A DNA stretch of 64,000 nt from Candidatus Omnitrophota bacterium (GCA_020632475.1 JACKFM010000002.1:176501-240500); one strand, 5' to 3'; positions 35,685 through 45,526 are shown, counted from the stretch's first letter. The notes: generated by a model not told the origin, from the sequence alone. Numbers and translations are program-made.

Positions 35685-36259
35685 TTATTATTGAGCATAG
35701 GATAAACAGTGTCAGGCAATTAAAAGCGGTTCCAACTGATCATGGCGTGGAACTTGATTTGCGTGACGCTGTTGATGGAATACATATTCAGCATGATGCA
35801 TTTTCAAAAGGAGAGGCGTTTGACAATTATATTAAAGATTATAAGCATTCATTATTGATAGCCAATATTAAATCTGAAGGAACTGAGACGAAAGCCTTAG
35901 ATGTTTTGAAAAATCATAATATTAAAGACTTTTTCCTTTTGGATCTATCTTTGCCCGCACTGGTTAAACTCGTTAAAACCGGTGAAAGACGAATAGCCGT
36001 ACGCTTTTCTGAATATGAACCCATAGAATTTGTACTGCGCTTTAAGGATAAGATCAATTGGGTGTGGGTGGATTGTTTTTCGGGCAATGCTTTCAATCAA
36101 GAGCATCTTTTGGAATTGAAAAAGAGCTTTAAACTATGCCTGGTTTCACCGGAACTGCACGCTTATTCCACTGACCAGGTTAGGATTTATAAAGAAGGAT
36201 TGAAGGGTGTTGAGCCGGATGCTGTATGCACAAAATACCCTGATATTTGGAAACAATGA
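35681..36259 (+). CDS. GDPD-like phosphodiesterase
   Basis: A 192-residue protein, shorter than the usual glycerophosphodiester phosphodiesterase. The catalytic pattern is nevertheless intact: His6-Arg7 in IEHRI, Glu24-x-Asp26 in VELDLRD, and His38-Asp39 in IQHDAF. No signal peptide is present, so it acts in the cytoplasm. In a glycan block with nucleotidyltransferases and a HAD phosphatase it may cleave or form a phosphodiester intermediate. That role is inferred from context only. Confidence 0.7.
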   Translation: MIIIEHRINSVRQLKAVPTDHGVELDLRDAVDGIHIQHDAFSKGEAFDNYIKDYKHSLLIANIKSEGTETKALDVLKNHNIKDFFLLDLSLPALVKLVKTGERRIAVRFSEYEPIEFVLRFKDKINWVWVDCFSGNAFNQEHLLELKKSFKLCLVSPELHAYSTDQVRIYKEGLKGVEPDAVCTKYPDIWKQ

Positions 36260-36909
36260 GCCATTTTAAATTGTTCGTTAAAAAAAAGGAGTATCTAAAA
36301 TACCGTGCTGCTATTTTTGATTTAGACAATACGCTTTATGATTATCATCAGTGTGATGTATATGCACGGTGTAAATTATTTAAAGAAATCTCAAAAGATT
36401 ATAATTTAAAAACTAGCCTTATAAAAAGATACTATGAAAAAGCACGTTTAAAAGTGCATGGGCGGCTTGAAGGGACAGCTTCTATGCATTCCAGATTTCT
36501 CTACATTCAAGGAGTGATTGAGACGATAAATAGAAGCACGGATGCTGTTCGAATATTAAAGTATCACCGATTTTATTGGAAGCAGTATTTTATGAGAATG
36601 AAACTATTTGCATGGGTCGAGCCGTTGTTTAAGGATTTATGCCGCCACAATATTAAAATTGCCATCTTGACCGATTTTACAAGTGAATTGCAATATGAAA
36701 AAATTAAACGATTATCAATCACTCGCTATGTTCAGCATGTTGTCACTTCTGAAGAATCGGGAGCGGAGAAACCGTCTGAAATTATGATGAATTTATGTAT
36801 GGGTAAGCTAAAAATGCCCGCTAAAGATATATTTGCAGTGGGTGACGACCCTGTTAAGGACATCCTGGGTAAAAGATTGGGAATCAAAACATTTATTTTG
36901 CAAAGATGA
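36256..36909 (+). CDS. HAD-superfamily phosphatase
   Basis: A 217-residue HAD hydrolase; ATG 36256 overlaps the upstream stop (ATGA), which beats a TTG at 36247. Motif I AAIFDLDNTLYDY, motif II ILTDFT, motif III Lys in GAEKPSEIM and motif IV GDDPVKDILG are all in order. It probably dephosphorylates a small sugar-phosphate intermediate made within this block. Non-sugar substrates cannot be excluded. Confidence 0.85.
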   Translation: MSHFKLFVKKKEYLKYRAAIFDLDNTLYDYHQCDVYARCKLFKEISKDYNLKTSLIKRYYEKARLKVHGRLEGTASMHSRFLYIQGVIETINRSTDAVRILKYHRFYWKQYFMRMKLFAWVEPLFKDLCRHNIKIAILTDFTSELQYEKIKRLSITRYVQHVVTSEESGAEKPSEIMMNLCMGKLKMPAKDIFAVGDDPVKDILGKRLGIKTFILQR

Positions 36910-36930
36910 AATAAAAAAGGAGTAAACGAT

Positions 36931-37950
36931 ATGGGATTTTTTGATCATAAGAAAGTACTTGTCACGGGAGGCGCTTCTTTTATCGGATCGCATCTGGTGG
37001 ATGCTCTTATTAAAAGAGGTGCGAGGGTCCGTATCGCCGATAATTTAAGCAGTGGCAGATTGGCGAATATCCAGAATCATATTGATGACAAGACTATTGA
37101 GTTTTTCGAAGTGAGTCTTGACCGCACAGAGGTGATCGAAAAGATGGCCGAGGGTATACAGATTATTTTTCATCTTGCAGCTGATCACGGCGGGCGTGGA
37201 TATGTGGACTTGCATCAGGCGGCTTGTGCTTCTAATTTGGCGTTGGATGGTATGGTGATCAAAGCCGCGCACAAAATGGGAGTCGAAAAAATTGTTTTTG
37301 CCTCATCTGGGTGTGTTTATCCGAATCATATCCAGAATGATCCAAAACAAATTTTATATCTGACCGAAGACATGGTCGGACCGCCTTATGATGCAGACAA
37401 TACTTACGGATGGGCCAAATTAATGGGAGAGATGACTCTTAAGGCCTATTATAAAGATTATGGTTTAAAATCGGCGGCATGCCGTTATTTTACAGTTTAT
37501 GGTGAGAGAGGGCATGAAAACCATGCCGTGATCGCCATGATCGCAAGGGCTTTTGTTAAACAATCCCCGTTTGTTGTCTGGGGGACGGGCGAGCAAATTC
37601 GTAATTGGACCAATGTGCATGATATTGTATCCGGAACACTGCTTGCTGCAGAAAAAATTGATGACGGAACCGCAATTAATCTGGGTACTATGGAAAGGAC
37701 TAAAGTCATTGATGCGGTTAAAGAGGTTATGCACTATACCGGACACCAAGCCGAGATTGAGTTGCATCCTGAAATGCCCACCGGACCATACAATCGCGTG
37801 GCCGATAATGCTTTGGCCAAAAAACTTTTGGGATGGGAACCGGAAATCAAATTTATGGATGGTCTTCACCGGACCATAGATTGGTACTTTGCTAATAAAA
37901 ATGCCGATGAAGTTGCGAAGACCTTAGGAGTCAGACTTACAGAACGTTAA
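36931..37950 (+). CDS. NAD-dependent nucleotide-sugar epimerase/dehydratase
   Basis: A 339-residue short-chain dehydrogenase (extended type) with AAGGAG before the ATG. The NAD loop is TGGASFIGSHL, the active-site Ser region is ASSGCVYP, and the catalytic pair lies in YGWAK. SSGCVYP and the general pattern recall GDP-mannose 3,5-epimerase more than UDP-glucose 4-epimerase, but substrate choice is uncertain. It supplies a nucleotide-sugar to the glycosyltransferases. Confidence 0.83.
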   Translation: MGFFDHKKVLVTGGASFIGSHLVDALIKRGARVRIADNLSSGRLANIQNHIDDKTIEFFEVSLDRTEVIEKMAEGIQIIFHLAADHGGRGYVDLHQAACASNLALDGMVIKAAHKMGVEKIVFASSGCVYPNHIQNDPKQILYLTEDMVGPPYDADNTYGWAKLMGEMTLKAYYKDYGLKSAACRYFTVYGERGHENHAVIAMIARAFVKQSPFVVWGTGEQIRNWTNVHDIVSGTLLAAEKIDDGTAINLGTMERTKVIDAVKEVMHYTGHQAEIELHPEMPTGPYNRVADNALAKKLLGWEPEIKFMDGLHRTIDWYFANKNADEVAKTLGVRLTER

Positions 37951-37959
37951 TTGGCAACT

Positions 37960-39195
37960 ATGAAGTATCTCTTTGTTAACCAGGCCTTTTATCCGGATAC
38001 GGTCTCAACGGCTCAGCATTTAACGGATATTGCCGTCAAACTGACGCGCGCCGGGCATTCGGTTACGGTACTGACGGCCCGTTCAAGTTATTCCTCAGAT
38101 GGAATGCCTTATCCGAAAACCGAAGAGTATAAAGGCATTAGGATTAAGCGCGTAGCATCTTTCTCAGTCAAACGAAATTTTAAAACGACGCGTATTCTGC
38201 AGGCACTTTTCCTGCAATTAACATTTGCCTGGAATCTTTTATGGATGGACAAGGTGGATTGCGTTGTTGCGTTGACTTCTCCGCCGCTTGTGGCATGGAT
38301 TGCTTTGTGGTTTGCCAGACGGCACCGGAGCCGGTTTGTCTATTGGGTGATGGATCTTAATCCTGACCAGGCTATTGCAATGAGATGGCTGCGGGAAGAT
38401 TCAATGAGCGCAAGGCTTTTAAATCAGGTGCTTATCAGTATCTTGCATAAGAGCGAACATATTATCGCTTTGGATCAATATATGAAAAGACGCCTTGTGG
38501 CCAAAGGGGTGAATCCGGGACTGGTTACTGAACTGCCGCCGTGGTCCCATGATGAAGACCTGGAACTTGTTGATCATGGCAGTAATCCATTCCGGACCAA
38601 GCATGGCTTGGGTGATAAGTTTGTTGTTATGTACTCCGGTAATCTTAGTATATGCCATCCTTTGGACACATTGCTTCAGGCCGCTTTGCGAGCAAGAAAC
38701 AACGATAAAATTTTTTTTATGTTTATAGGAGCCGGAGAGAGGGTTAAAGAAGTTTTAGATTTTAAGTATAAACATCAGCTCGAAAATATAAAGTATTTGC
38801 CGTACCAACAAAGAGTGGATATCAAATACTCCTTATCTGCCGCAGATTTACACGTTGTATCTATGGGGGACAATATGGTTGGAATTGTTCACCCTTGTAA
38901 AATTTACGGTATTTTAAAATTAGGGAAGCCTTTTTTATTTATAGGGCCGCAAAAAAGTCATATAGGAGATATTGTTGATCGGTATGGCCTTGGCTACCGG
39001 GTTGAGCATGGTGCGGCAAATAAGGCGCTTGAAATTATTGAGCGAGCCAAAGGGCTTACACAACATGAACTTGAGCATATTAAAATAAAAGAGCAAATGC
39101 TTGCACAAGACTTTTCATTTGAAAGATTAATTGAAAGAATGAGTTTGGTTTTAGCTGTATCGCACAAGCAAGCAGAAAGCGGGCCGATATTTTAA
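37960..39195 (+). CDS. Glycosyltransferase, GT4-type (WbuB-like)
   Basis: A 411-residue GT-B enzyme starting MKYLFVNQAFYPDTVSTAQHLTDIA, typical of WbuB-like GT4 proteins. The ATG at 37960 is preferred over a TTG at 37951. VMYSGNLSICHPLDTLLQA and LSAADLHVVSMGDNMVGIVHPCKIYGIL match the C-terminal donor-binding half of that subgroup. It precedes the initiating sugar transferase and may add the second sugar. Confidence 0.84.
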   Translation: MKYLFVNQAFYPDTVSTAQHLTDIAVKLTRAGHSVTVLTARSSYSSDGMPYPKTEEYKGIRIKRVASFSVKRNFKTTRILQALFLQLTFAWNLLWMDKVDCVVALTSPPLVAWIALWFARRHRSRFVYWVMDLNPDQAIAMRWLREDSMSARLLNQVLISILHKSEHIIALDQYMKRRLVAKGVNPGLVTELPPWSHDEDLELVDHGSNPFRTKHGLGDKFVVMYSGNLSICHPLDTLLQAALRARNNDKIFFMFIGAGERVKEVLDFKYKHQLENIKYLPYQQRVDIKYSLSAADLHVVSMGDNMVGIVHPCKIYGILKLGKPFLFIGPQKSHIGDIVDRYGLGYRVEHGAANKALEIIERAKGLTQHELEHIKIKEQMLAQDFSFERLIERMSLVLAVSHKQAESGPIF

Positions 39196-39245
39196 AGTCC
39201 ATCTCTAAAAAAAGTCTTATTCTGATCCTGGCAGACACTGCCGTA

Positions 39246-40523
39246 TTGGTGTTGCTATGTCTTTTTGAGCCTTATCTGAGAATCGGCAGCACTGGGTATG
39301 ATATTCTTTCCTACCCATTTGTGTGGATTATGATTGTGATCGTTCCGGTCATATTTTATATTTTTGACTTGTATTACCCTTTTAAATACTTCACACCTCA
39401 GAAAACCCTGGTGGATATTTCGTTGGGTGTTTTATTTTCTGCTTTTGTCCTTGCCGCAATTTCTTATGCTGACCGGTCTTTCGCATTATCCCGATTATTT
39501 TTTGGGGTTGTAATGGCGATGATGATTCCGGTCGCATTGATCAATAGGCTTTTATATGATGTAGTTTTTAAATCAAGATTGCTCGATAAACATGTGCTAA
39601 TTCTTGGCGCGGGTCCATTGGCTGATGAGATCGCCTGGATTATTACAAACACACCCTACTCAGGTATGGGAATCATCGGAAGAGTCTGTAATAAAGAATT
39701 TTTAGCTGAAAAATCATTAAAGATGCCGGTGTTGGGCGAGTCCGATGATTTATTATCGATCATCGATTGGTATGACGTGAAACTGGTTGTGCTGGCTATA
39801 GATCCCCAGGAAAATATTTCAGAAGCCGCTATTGCTGCAAGTTTATTAAAGAAAAAAGTCGGCGTTGTGAGCGCACCCTATTTGATTGAAGCCCTGAGTA
39901 TGACGATTCCCTATCAGGTCATTGAAACGCATTATATTTTGGGGTTAATGTCGCAGGTGCGCAGACGCCCTTATCTGAAGATTAAAAGGATCTTAGACTT
40001 GATCCTCGGTCTATTTATTTTTGTTCTGACATCACCCATTTTAATCTTGGCAATGTTTTTGCTTTCTTTTCACGGATTGAAAAATATTTTTTATGTGCAG
40101 CATCGTATCGGTAAAGAGGGTCTGTTTTTTAAGTTAATCAAACTAAAGACAATGACCAATCCAAAAGACGGAAAACAAAAGGTGACTAGGCTAGGATACG
40201 TTTTGCGTAAATACCGCATTGATGAAATCCCGCAACTTTTGAATGTGATCAAAGGAGACATGTCGCTGGTGGGGCCGAGGCCCGAGATACCTTATTTTGT
40301 TGAAAGGTGTCAAAAAAACATTCCTTTTTATGATGCTGTTTTTACCGTGCGTCCTGGTCTCACCGGATGGGCTCAAATTATGTTCCGCTATACGACGTCT
40401 GCAAAGGATTACGATCAGAAATTCAGGTATAATCTCTATTATTTAAAAAATATTTCATTGGCCTTAGATCTCTTAATTATTTTCAAAACTATCCGGACAG
40501 TGCTCCTGGGATCGGGGCAATAG
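39246..40523 (+). CDS. Initiating polyprenyl-phosphate sugar-1-phosphate transferase (WbaP/WcaJ-like)
   Basis: A PHPT enzyme of at least 425 residues that starts glycan assembly on undecaprenyl phosphate. Several N-terminal helices and a Rossmann-like middle domain (HVLILGAGPLADEIAWII) lead to the catalytic Bac_transf domain: KRILDLILG, FYVQHRIGKEGLFFKLIKLKTM, YRIDEIPQLLNVIKGDMSLVGPRPE. The TTG at 39246 cuts the first helix short. The same frame is open back to 39135 and reads KSISKKSLILILADTAVLVLL, with no ATG or GTG, so an ATT at 39189 or CTG at 39222 may be the true start. Confidence 0.88.
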   Translation: MVLLCLFEPYLRIGSTGYDILSYPFVWIMIVIVPVIFYIFDLYYPFKYFTPQKTLVDISLGVLFSAFVLAAISYADRSFALSRLFFGVVMAMMIPVALINRLLYDVVFKSRLLDKHVLILGAGPLADEIAWIITNTPYSGMGIIGRVCNKEFLAEKSLKMPVLGESDDLLSIIDWYDVKLVVLAIDPQENISEAAIAASLLKKKVGVVSAPYLIEALSMTIPYQVIETHYILGLMSQVRRRPYLKIKRILDLILGLFIFVLTSPILILAMFLLSFHGLKNIFYVQHRIGKEGLFFKLIKLKTMTNPKDGKQKVTRLGYVLRKYRIDEIPQLLNVIKGDMSLVGPRPEIPYFVERCQKNIPFYDAVFTVRPGLTGWAQIMFRYTTSAKDYDQKFRYNLYYLKNISLALDLLIIFKTIRTVLLGSGQ

Positions 40524-40557
40524 AACGTAAGATTAGTTGTTTTAAAGAGGAGAAATA

Positions 40558-41298
40558 ATGAAAACATTTTTAAAAAAATGTTTTTTCCCGGGATTGGATT
40601 TGCACACCAGATCTAGATATCGACATCTGCCCAAAGAGTTTATGTCGGGGCCTAAAATAACACTGGATGCCGGTTGTGGCAATGGAGCTCTTTCTTATGC
40701 TGCGTTTAAAAAAGGGAATACGGTACTAGGCGTTTCCTTTTCATTAACGGAGATTCAAAAAGCGAAGGTGTTTTTTTCAAGATTCGATACGACGAGATTA
40801 AGTTTTGATGTGATGAATCTTTATCATTTAGACAAATTAGAAACTGGCCGCTTTGATCAAATTATATGTAGCGAAACTCTTGAGCACATTCAAAACGACC
40901 GCTTGATTATTGAGCAGTTTTATCGGCTTTTAAAGCCCGGAGGGATTTTACATTTATGTTGTCCTAATGCAGAACATCGCGAACATGCTCTAGGCAGAAC
41001 GGATGATCCCGAAGACGGAGGCCATGTGAGGGATGGATACACACTTGAAAGCTATAAGAGGCTTTTCGAGGATAGTCATTTTGAAATTGTAAAAAATTTT
41101 GGGATAGGAACCCCGGCCATTGTAAAAATGGACAAGATTGTAGCGAGTATCCAAAATCGGTTCGGCAATATTTTTGCGACCCCGGTCTTTTTGTTTTTTG
41201 TACCCTTTTTAAAATTTTTGGATAAAAAAATAAATCCTTCCAAAGCCTATTCGATTTATCTTACAGTGGTAAAAAGGAACCCAAATATAGAACCGTGA
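40558..41298 (+). CDS. Class I SAM-dependent methyltransferase
   Basis: A 246-residue methyltransferase with a strong GAGGAG site before the ATG. SAM motif I is LDAGCGNGALS (36-46); SETLEHIQNDRLIIEQFYRLLKPGGILHLCCPN holds the post-motif segments of the Methyltransf_11 family. It lies directly after the initiating transferase and likely methylates a sugar of the repeat unit. Confidence 0.8.
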   Translation: MKTFLKKCFFPGLDLHTRSRYRHLPKEFMSGPKITLDAGCGNGALSYAAFKKGNTVLGVSFSLTEIQKAKVFFSRFDTTRLSFDVMNLYHLDKLETGRFDQIICSETLEHIQNDRLIIEQFYRLLKPGGILHLCCPNAEHREHALGRTDDPEDGGHVRDGYTLESYKRLFEDSHFEIVKNFGIGTPAIVKMDKIVASIQNRFGNIFATPVFLFFVPFLKFLDKKINPSKAYSIYLTVVKRNPNIEP

Positions 41299-41368
41299 TC
41301 TCTTCAGACGGCTTTTGTTATTGTCCTAATAAAAACTCATTAAACAAGGCAACCCCTATTCAGCGCTC

Positions 41369-42298
41369 ATGAACCGATTTAAAGACTGGTGTAAGAGACA
41401 AAGGAGTATTAAAAGACTTTTTAAGTGGATGGAACAGAATCTGCATGTCTATTGGTTGCCTGTGCCACCAGGGCATTTCGATTCTCCAATTCCCAATATG
41501 GACGATATAGCACAAATGAAGTCAAATGAAGCTAAAGAGCTGTTAGGGAAATACGACTTATTAGATGTTCCGTGGCATAGTGATACTGCAAAACAACTTT
41601 TTTTGTCATTATATTCGTTGCATCCGGATTTCGATCGCGATATCGTGAAATCGCGAATTAACAGATATTCTTTTGAGAATATCTATTTTTCGGGCATGGA
41701 CGCTTTCGTCCTCTATGCGTTGATAAGATCAAAGAAACCGAAGCGTATCTTTGAAGTTGGCAGCGGATATAGTTCAGCATTAATAATGGATACAGTTGAA
41801 AAATATTACGATGTGAACGAATCCTTTCGGCTTGTTTGTATAGATCCGTTTGCTGAAAGGCTGAAAGAACAAATAGGGCAGCCGACCGGAGAACAAATAA
41901 AAATTATGGAACAAAGGATTCAGGATATTGATCCTAAAATGTTCAAGGAGCTTGAAAGCGGGGATTTTCTATTTGTGGATTCTAGTCATGTGGCAAAGGC
42001 GGGAAGCGATATTAATCATATATTTTTTCATATTCTGCCACTGCTTGCCAAGGGCGTTTGGGTTCACTTCCATGATATTTTCTGGCCGTTTACCTATCCC
42101 GAGGCCTGGTTTACTCAGGGAAGATTTTGGAGTGAAGTTTATTTTTTGAGGGCTTTTTTACAGAATAATGATACTTTTTATGCGTGTTTATCTAACGATT
42201 ATATCCTCCAGCTGGCAGCTATGAATAAAATAGTGGAAGAGATGCCGGAGTTTCTTAAGCATGATGCATCAAGTTTTTGGATTGAAAAAATAAAATAA
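41369..42298 (+). CDS. Class I SAM-dependent methyltransferase-like protein
   Basis: A 309-residue protein. RIFEVGSGYSSALIMD (127-142) is motif I; CIDPFAERL and GDFLFVDSSHVAKAGSDIN follow the Methyltransf_24 pattern, with HFHDIFWPFTYP as a metal-site-like HD motif. The N-terminal 120 residues form an extra helical region. Substrate is unknown. Confidence 0.7.
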   Translation: MNRFKDWCKRQRSIKRLFKWMEQNLHVYWLPVPPGHFDSPIPNMDDIAQMKSNEAKELLGKYDLLDVPWHSDTAKQLFLSLYSLHPDFDRDIVKSRINRYSFENIYFSGMDAFVLYALIRSKKPKRIFEVGSGYSSALIMDTVEKYYDVNESFRLVCIDPFAERLKEQIGQPTGEQIKIMEQRIQDIDPKMFKELESGDFLFVDSSHVAKAGSDINHIFFHILPLLAKGVWVHFHDIFWPFTYPEAWFTQGRFWSEVYFLRAFLQNNDTFYACLSNDYILQLAAMNKIVEEMPEFLKHDASSFWIEKIK

Positions 42299-42308
42299 GT
42301 TCGTTTAC

Positions 42309-43493
42309 GTGCAAATCCCCTCAAAAAACATTTTATATCTTCAATATACAAATCCTGCTTGCTATCCTCCACTCGAGCATAGCTCGCGGATTTTTGCCAA
42401 TCAAGGATATTCTATATTTTTTTTTGGAACAGGCAGTTTTTTAAATTCAAACAGTCTGAAGTTTGCGGCGCATCCCAGAATTAAGCTCTGGCTCATACCT
42501 TTTTGCCCAGGCGGTATCCTGCAAAAGATTCACTTTTTATACTTTAATTTAGCGGCCTTCATCCTTGCTTTGTTCTTACGCCCCCAATGGATTTATTTGT
42601 CAGATTCTAGCTCGTGTATTTTTGGATTTTTGATCAGCTGGTTTGGTGGCGATCGTTTAATTTATCATGAACACGATAGCCCCGGACCGGATACGGATAG
42701 ACGGGGGATATCTATTTTTCAATCAGTCATTTTCAAATGCCGTGAATGTGTTGTCAGAAAAGCACGTATATGCATTTTGCCGAATCGAAAAAGACTGGAT
42801 GATTTTATACAAAACACCAGAAGAACTCGAGAATCCTTTTGTGTTTGGAATTGTCCGGCCAGAGAAGAGGCTAGCATAACTATGGACAAGGAGAAAGCCT
42901 TTTCATTTTGTTTTCATGGAAGTGTTGTGCCTGACCGGTTGCCGATTGCCTTGATTGAAGCGATGGCGCGACTGCCTGAAGAATATAACCTTAATGTTTG
43001 TGGCTATGAGACTGTCGGCTCCATGGGGTATGTAAATCAGATTATGGAAGCAGCACATAAACTCGGCATTAAACACCGTATTCATTATCATGGGGCCTTA
43101 TCGATGAGAAAAGACATCATGAATATTGTGCGAAAATCTTTTGTCGGTATTAACCTGCTAAATACGAATTGTGCCGATTACAACCTTCAAAATATGTCAG
43201 GTGCTTCCAACAAACCTTTTGAATATTTAGCTGGAGGCGCGGCGGTTCTCGTGCCGAACGATCCAGAATGGGAAAAAATATTTGTGCAGCCCGGATATGG
43301 TTTGAGTTGTGATCCGGGTGATCCGGAGAGTATTTATCAGGCACTTAAGTGGTGCGTTGAAAATAAAGACAAAATAAAACTCATGGGAGAGGCGGGGAGG
43401 CAAAAGATCTTCGATGAGTGGAATTATGAAAAGCAATTTGGCCCAATCATAGATCATATGTCTTTTAGCGATAAAATAGTACGAACCCTCTGA
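42309..43493 (+). CDS. Glycosyltransferase, GT4-like
   Basis: A 394-residue GT-B enzyme apparently starting at GTG 42309, with no clear ribosome site. The N-terminus ILYLQYTNPACYPPLEHSSRI is followed by IYHEHDSPGPD. The C-terminal half has FCFHGSVVPDRLPIALIEAMARL and NKPFEYLAGGAAVLVPN, the donor-site region. A degraded copy of the N-terminus recurs at 49248-49349. Donor and acceptor unknown. Confidence 0.75.
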   Translation: MQIPSKNILYLQYTNPACYPPLEHSSRIFANQGYSIFFFGTGSFLNSNSLKFAAHPRIKLWLIPFCPGGILQKIHFLYFNLAAFILALFLRPQWIYLSDSSSCIFGFLISWFGGDRLIYHEHDSPGPDTDRRGISIFQSVIFKCRECVVRKARICILPNRKRLDDFIQNTRRTRESFCVWNCPAREEASITMDKEKAFSFCFHGSVVPDRLPIALIEAMARLPEEYNLNVCGYETVGSMGYVNQIMEAAHKLGIKHRIHYHGALSMRKDIMNIVRKSFVGINLLNTNCADYNLQNMSGASNKPFEYLAGGAAVLVPNDPEWEKIFVQPGYGLSCDPGDPESIYQALKWCVENKDKIKLMGEAGRQKIFDEWNYEKQFGPIIDHMSFSDKIVRTL

Positions 43494-43542
43494 GACGCTT
43501 ATTGCTTTTACATAATTGTAAACCAAATTCCTGGCATTAAGA

Positions 43543-44553
43543 ATGCGCTTAACTTTGATTGAAAATAAAAAGAAAGAAAATGCGGCCTTTGTTCAGCAGA
43601 TCTCGCTGGATAGGATTTCTGATCAGTTCAATGGGTTTAAGCCGCTACGGAAAAAAGAGCCATTGAGGAGGATTCTGAGCAGATTGATCTCCCGGAGGAT
43701 GCTTTTTTTTCAACAGACAAAAATTAAAAATGTATTATCAGTGCCTATCAATTTCCCATATAATTTTTTGTGTCTCGGGGATCGATTTGCACAAGATGCA
43801 TCACTGGCCGCGATGCTTTCTTTATTACACAAAAAGCCGGATGAAATAAAAAATATGCTGATTGTGGGATGTGGTTCCGGCTATGGAGAGGATGTTCAGT
43901 TCTGGCTGCGACAACCGATAAAAAATATTTATGGCATTGATGCTATACGGCATACTTTGTGGGAATCTAAAATTATTCCCGATTTAATTCAGAAATACGA
44001 CAAGAATATAATATTCAAACAAACTATGGCGGAACAGACTCCTTTTGAGAGTAATTTTTTTGATTTTGTGACTTCCAGCGCTGTGATTGAACATATAAAA
44101 TCTGTGGATTTGGCGATTACTGAGATGCATCGGATTCTGAGGCCGGGTGGATACGCCTGGCATGCTTTCGGTCCGTTGTATTATAGTTATGCGGGCGACC
44201 ATTGTATTAATGCCTATGGGCGTCAACATGGGTATGATCATTTATTATGTGGTGAAGATACATATCGACGCATGATCGAAGATGATCAATTCTTTAAACA
44301 CCATGCAGAAGATCCGTTGTGTAATTATTGGGCTAAGCAGCAGCAGTTTTCCTACTATAAACCCGAGGAATATATCCGTTATTTTCAAAAATACTTTCAG
44401 CTTGTTGATGTGGTTCTTGTGATATCTCCGGAAGGGTTGCGATATCGCAAACTGTACCCTGAAAAATGGAATCAATTAAAAGAAAATGGTTTAGAAGATA
44501 TCGATTTACTTGCTAAAGGGTTTCTTACGATTCTTCAAAAACCGTTAAATTAA
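43543..44553 (+). CDS. Class I SAM-dependent methyltransferase
   Basis: A 336-residue protein with SAM motif I IVGCGSGYGED (about 107-117), GIDAIRHTLWESK and SSAVIEHIKSVDLAITEMHRILRPGG, the Methyltransf_11 pattern. The N-terminal 100 residues are unassigned. No ribosome site is clear before ATG 43543. Confidence 0.78.
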   Translation: MRLTLIENKKKENAAFVQQISLDRISDQFNGFKPLRKKEPLRRILSRLISRRMLFFQQTKIKNVLSVPINFPYNFLCLGDRFAQDASLAAMLSLLHKKPDEIKNMLIVGCGSGYGEDVQFWLRQPIKNIYGIDAIRHTLWESKIIPDLIQKYDKNIIFKQTMAEQTPFESNFFDFVTSSAVIEHIKSVDLAITEMHRILRPGGYAWHAFGPLYYSYAGDHCINAYGRQHGYDHLLCGEDTYRRMIEDDQFFKHHAEDPLCNYWAKQQQFSYYKPEEYIRYFQKYFQLVDVVLVISPEGLRYRKLYPEKWNQLKENGLEDIDLLAKGFLTILQKPLN

Positions 44554-44560
44554 TCAATTT

Positions 44561-45526
44561 ATGATTGCCCGCATACTACCTCAAAAGACAGTAAGTACAA
44601 TTCCTTTTTGGTCGGTGATGATACCGTCCTATAACTGCGAAAAATACCTTGAGCAAGCTCTCTTAAGTGTTTTATCGCAGGATCCGGGTCCTGAAAGGAT
44701 GCAGATTGAGGTTGTGGATGATGGTTCCTCGGATAATCCCAAAGGCATCGTTCAGCGTATCGGTAAAGGACGCGTCAGTTTTTATCGAAATTCCCAAAAC
44801 CTGGGACCTATCGGTAATTTTAATGAGTGTATCCGGCGCAGCATAGGACAGTGGATTCATATTTTGCATGGTGACGATTATATTCAACAGGGATTCTACA
44901 ACCGTCTTGAAGAGACGATCACCAATTATCCAGAGCTTAGTTTTGTGGCAACGCGTTGTTATGAGCTTAATGAGGACATCGGGACAATAACTACTTCACC
45001 GCGTGTTCCTTCGATTGAAAAACCTGCCTTTGATGCATCCGCATTATATTATTCCAACCCTATGCGAACTCCCGGCATTGTCATCTGCAGGAAATTTTAT
45101 GAAAAGTACGGTGGGTTTAATGAAGACCTCATCCATGTTGCCGATTGGGAGATGTGGGTTCGAGCCATTACAAAGGGCAAAGGAATTATGCTCAATGAAA
45201 TTTTGGGCAGCTACCGGAACTTTTCGGGAAACCATAGTTCTACTTTGAAGCGTAACGGACGCAATGCACAGGATTATTTACTTCTAACGAACGTCCTTAA
45301 GGGGTATCAGGGATTTCATGCCGAAAAACTGCGTAGAGTAGCCTGTGGTCTGCTTTATTCGCAGCATAAACAATATGTCGGTCTGGGAGATCATGATGCG
45401 GCTGAAGCTAATTTGAAGATTTTGAAAAAGCACTCAAAGCCTCTGGATGTATTATTCCGATATGCTGCCTCTGCGAGAACTAGGTTTTGTCGGTGGCGTC
45501 AAAACATTTTGAAAAATAAATGTTGA
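44561..45526 (+). CDS. Glycosyltransferase, GT2-type
   Basis: A 321-residue GT-A enzyme: MIPSYNCEKYLEQALLSVLSQ, VVDDGSSDNP, the metal-binding HGDDY, and DWEMWVRA, whose acidic residues are typical of the GT2 acceptor site. It lacks membrane segments. It adds a sugar to the lipid-linked intermediate. Confidence 0.84.
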   Translation: MIARILPQKTVSTIPFWSVMIPSYNCEKYLEQALLSVLSQDPGPERMQIEVVDDGSSDNPKGIVQRIGKGRVSFYRNSQNLGPIGNFNECIRRSIGQWIHILHGDDYIQQGFYNRLEETITNYPELSFVATRCYELNEDIGTITTSPRVPSIEKPAFDASALYYSNPMRTPGIVICRKFYEKYGGFNEDLIHVADWEMWVRAITKGKGIMLNEILGSYRNFSGNHSSTLKRNGRNAQDYLLLTNVLKGYQGFHAEKLRRVACGLLYSQHKQYVGLGDHDAAEANLKILKKHSKPLDVLFRYAASARTRFCRWRQNILKNKC

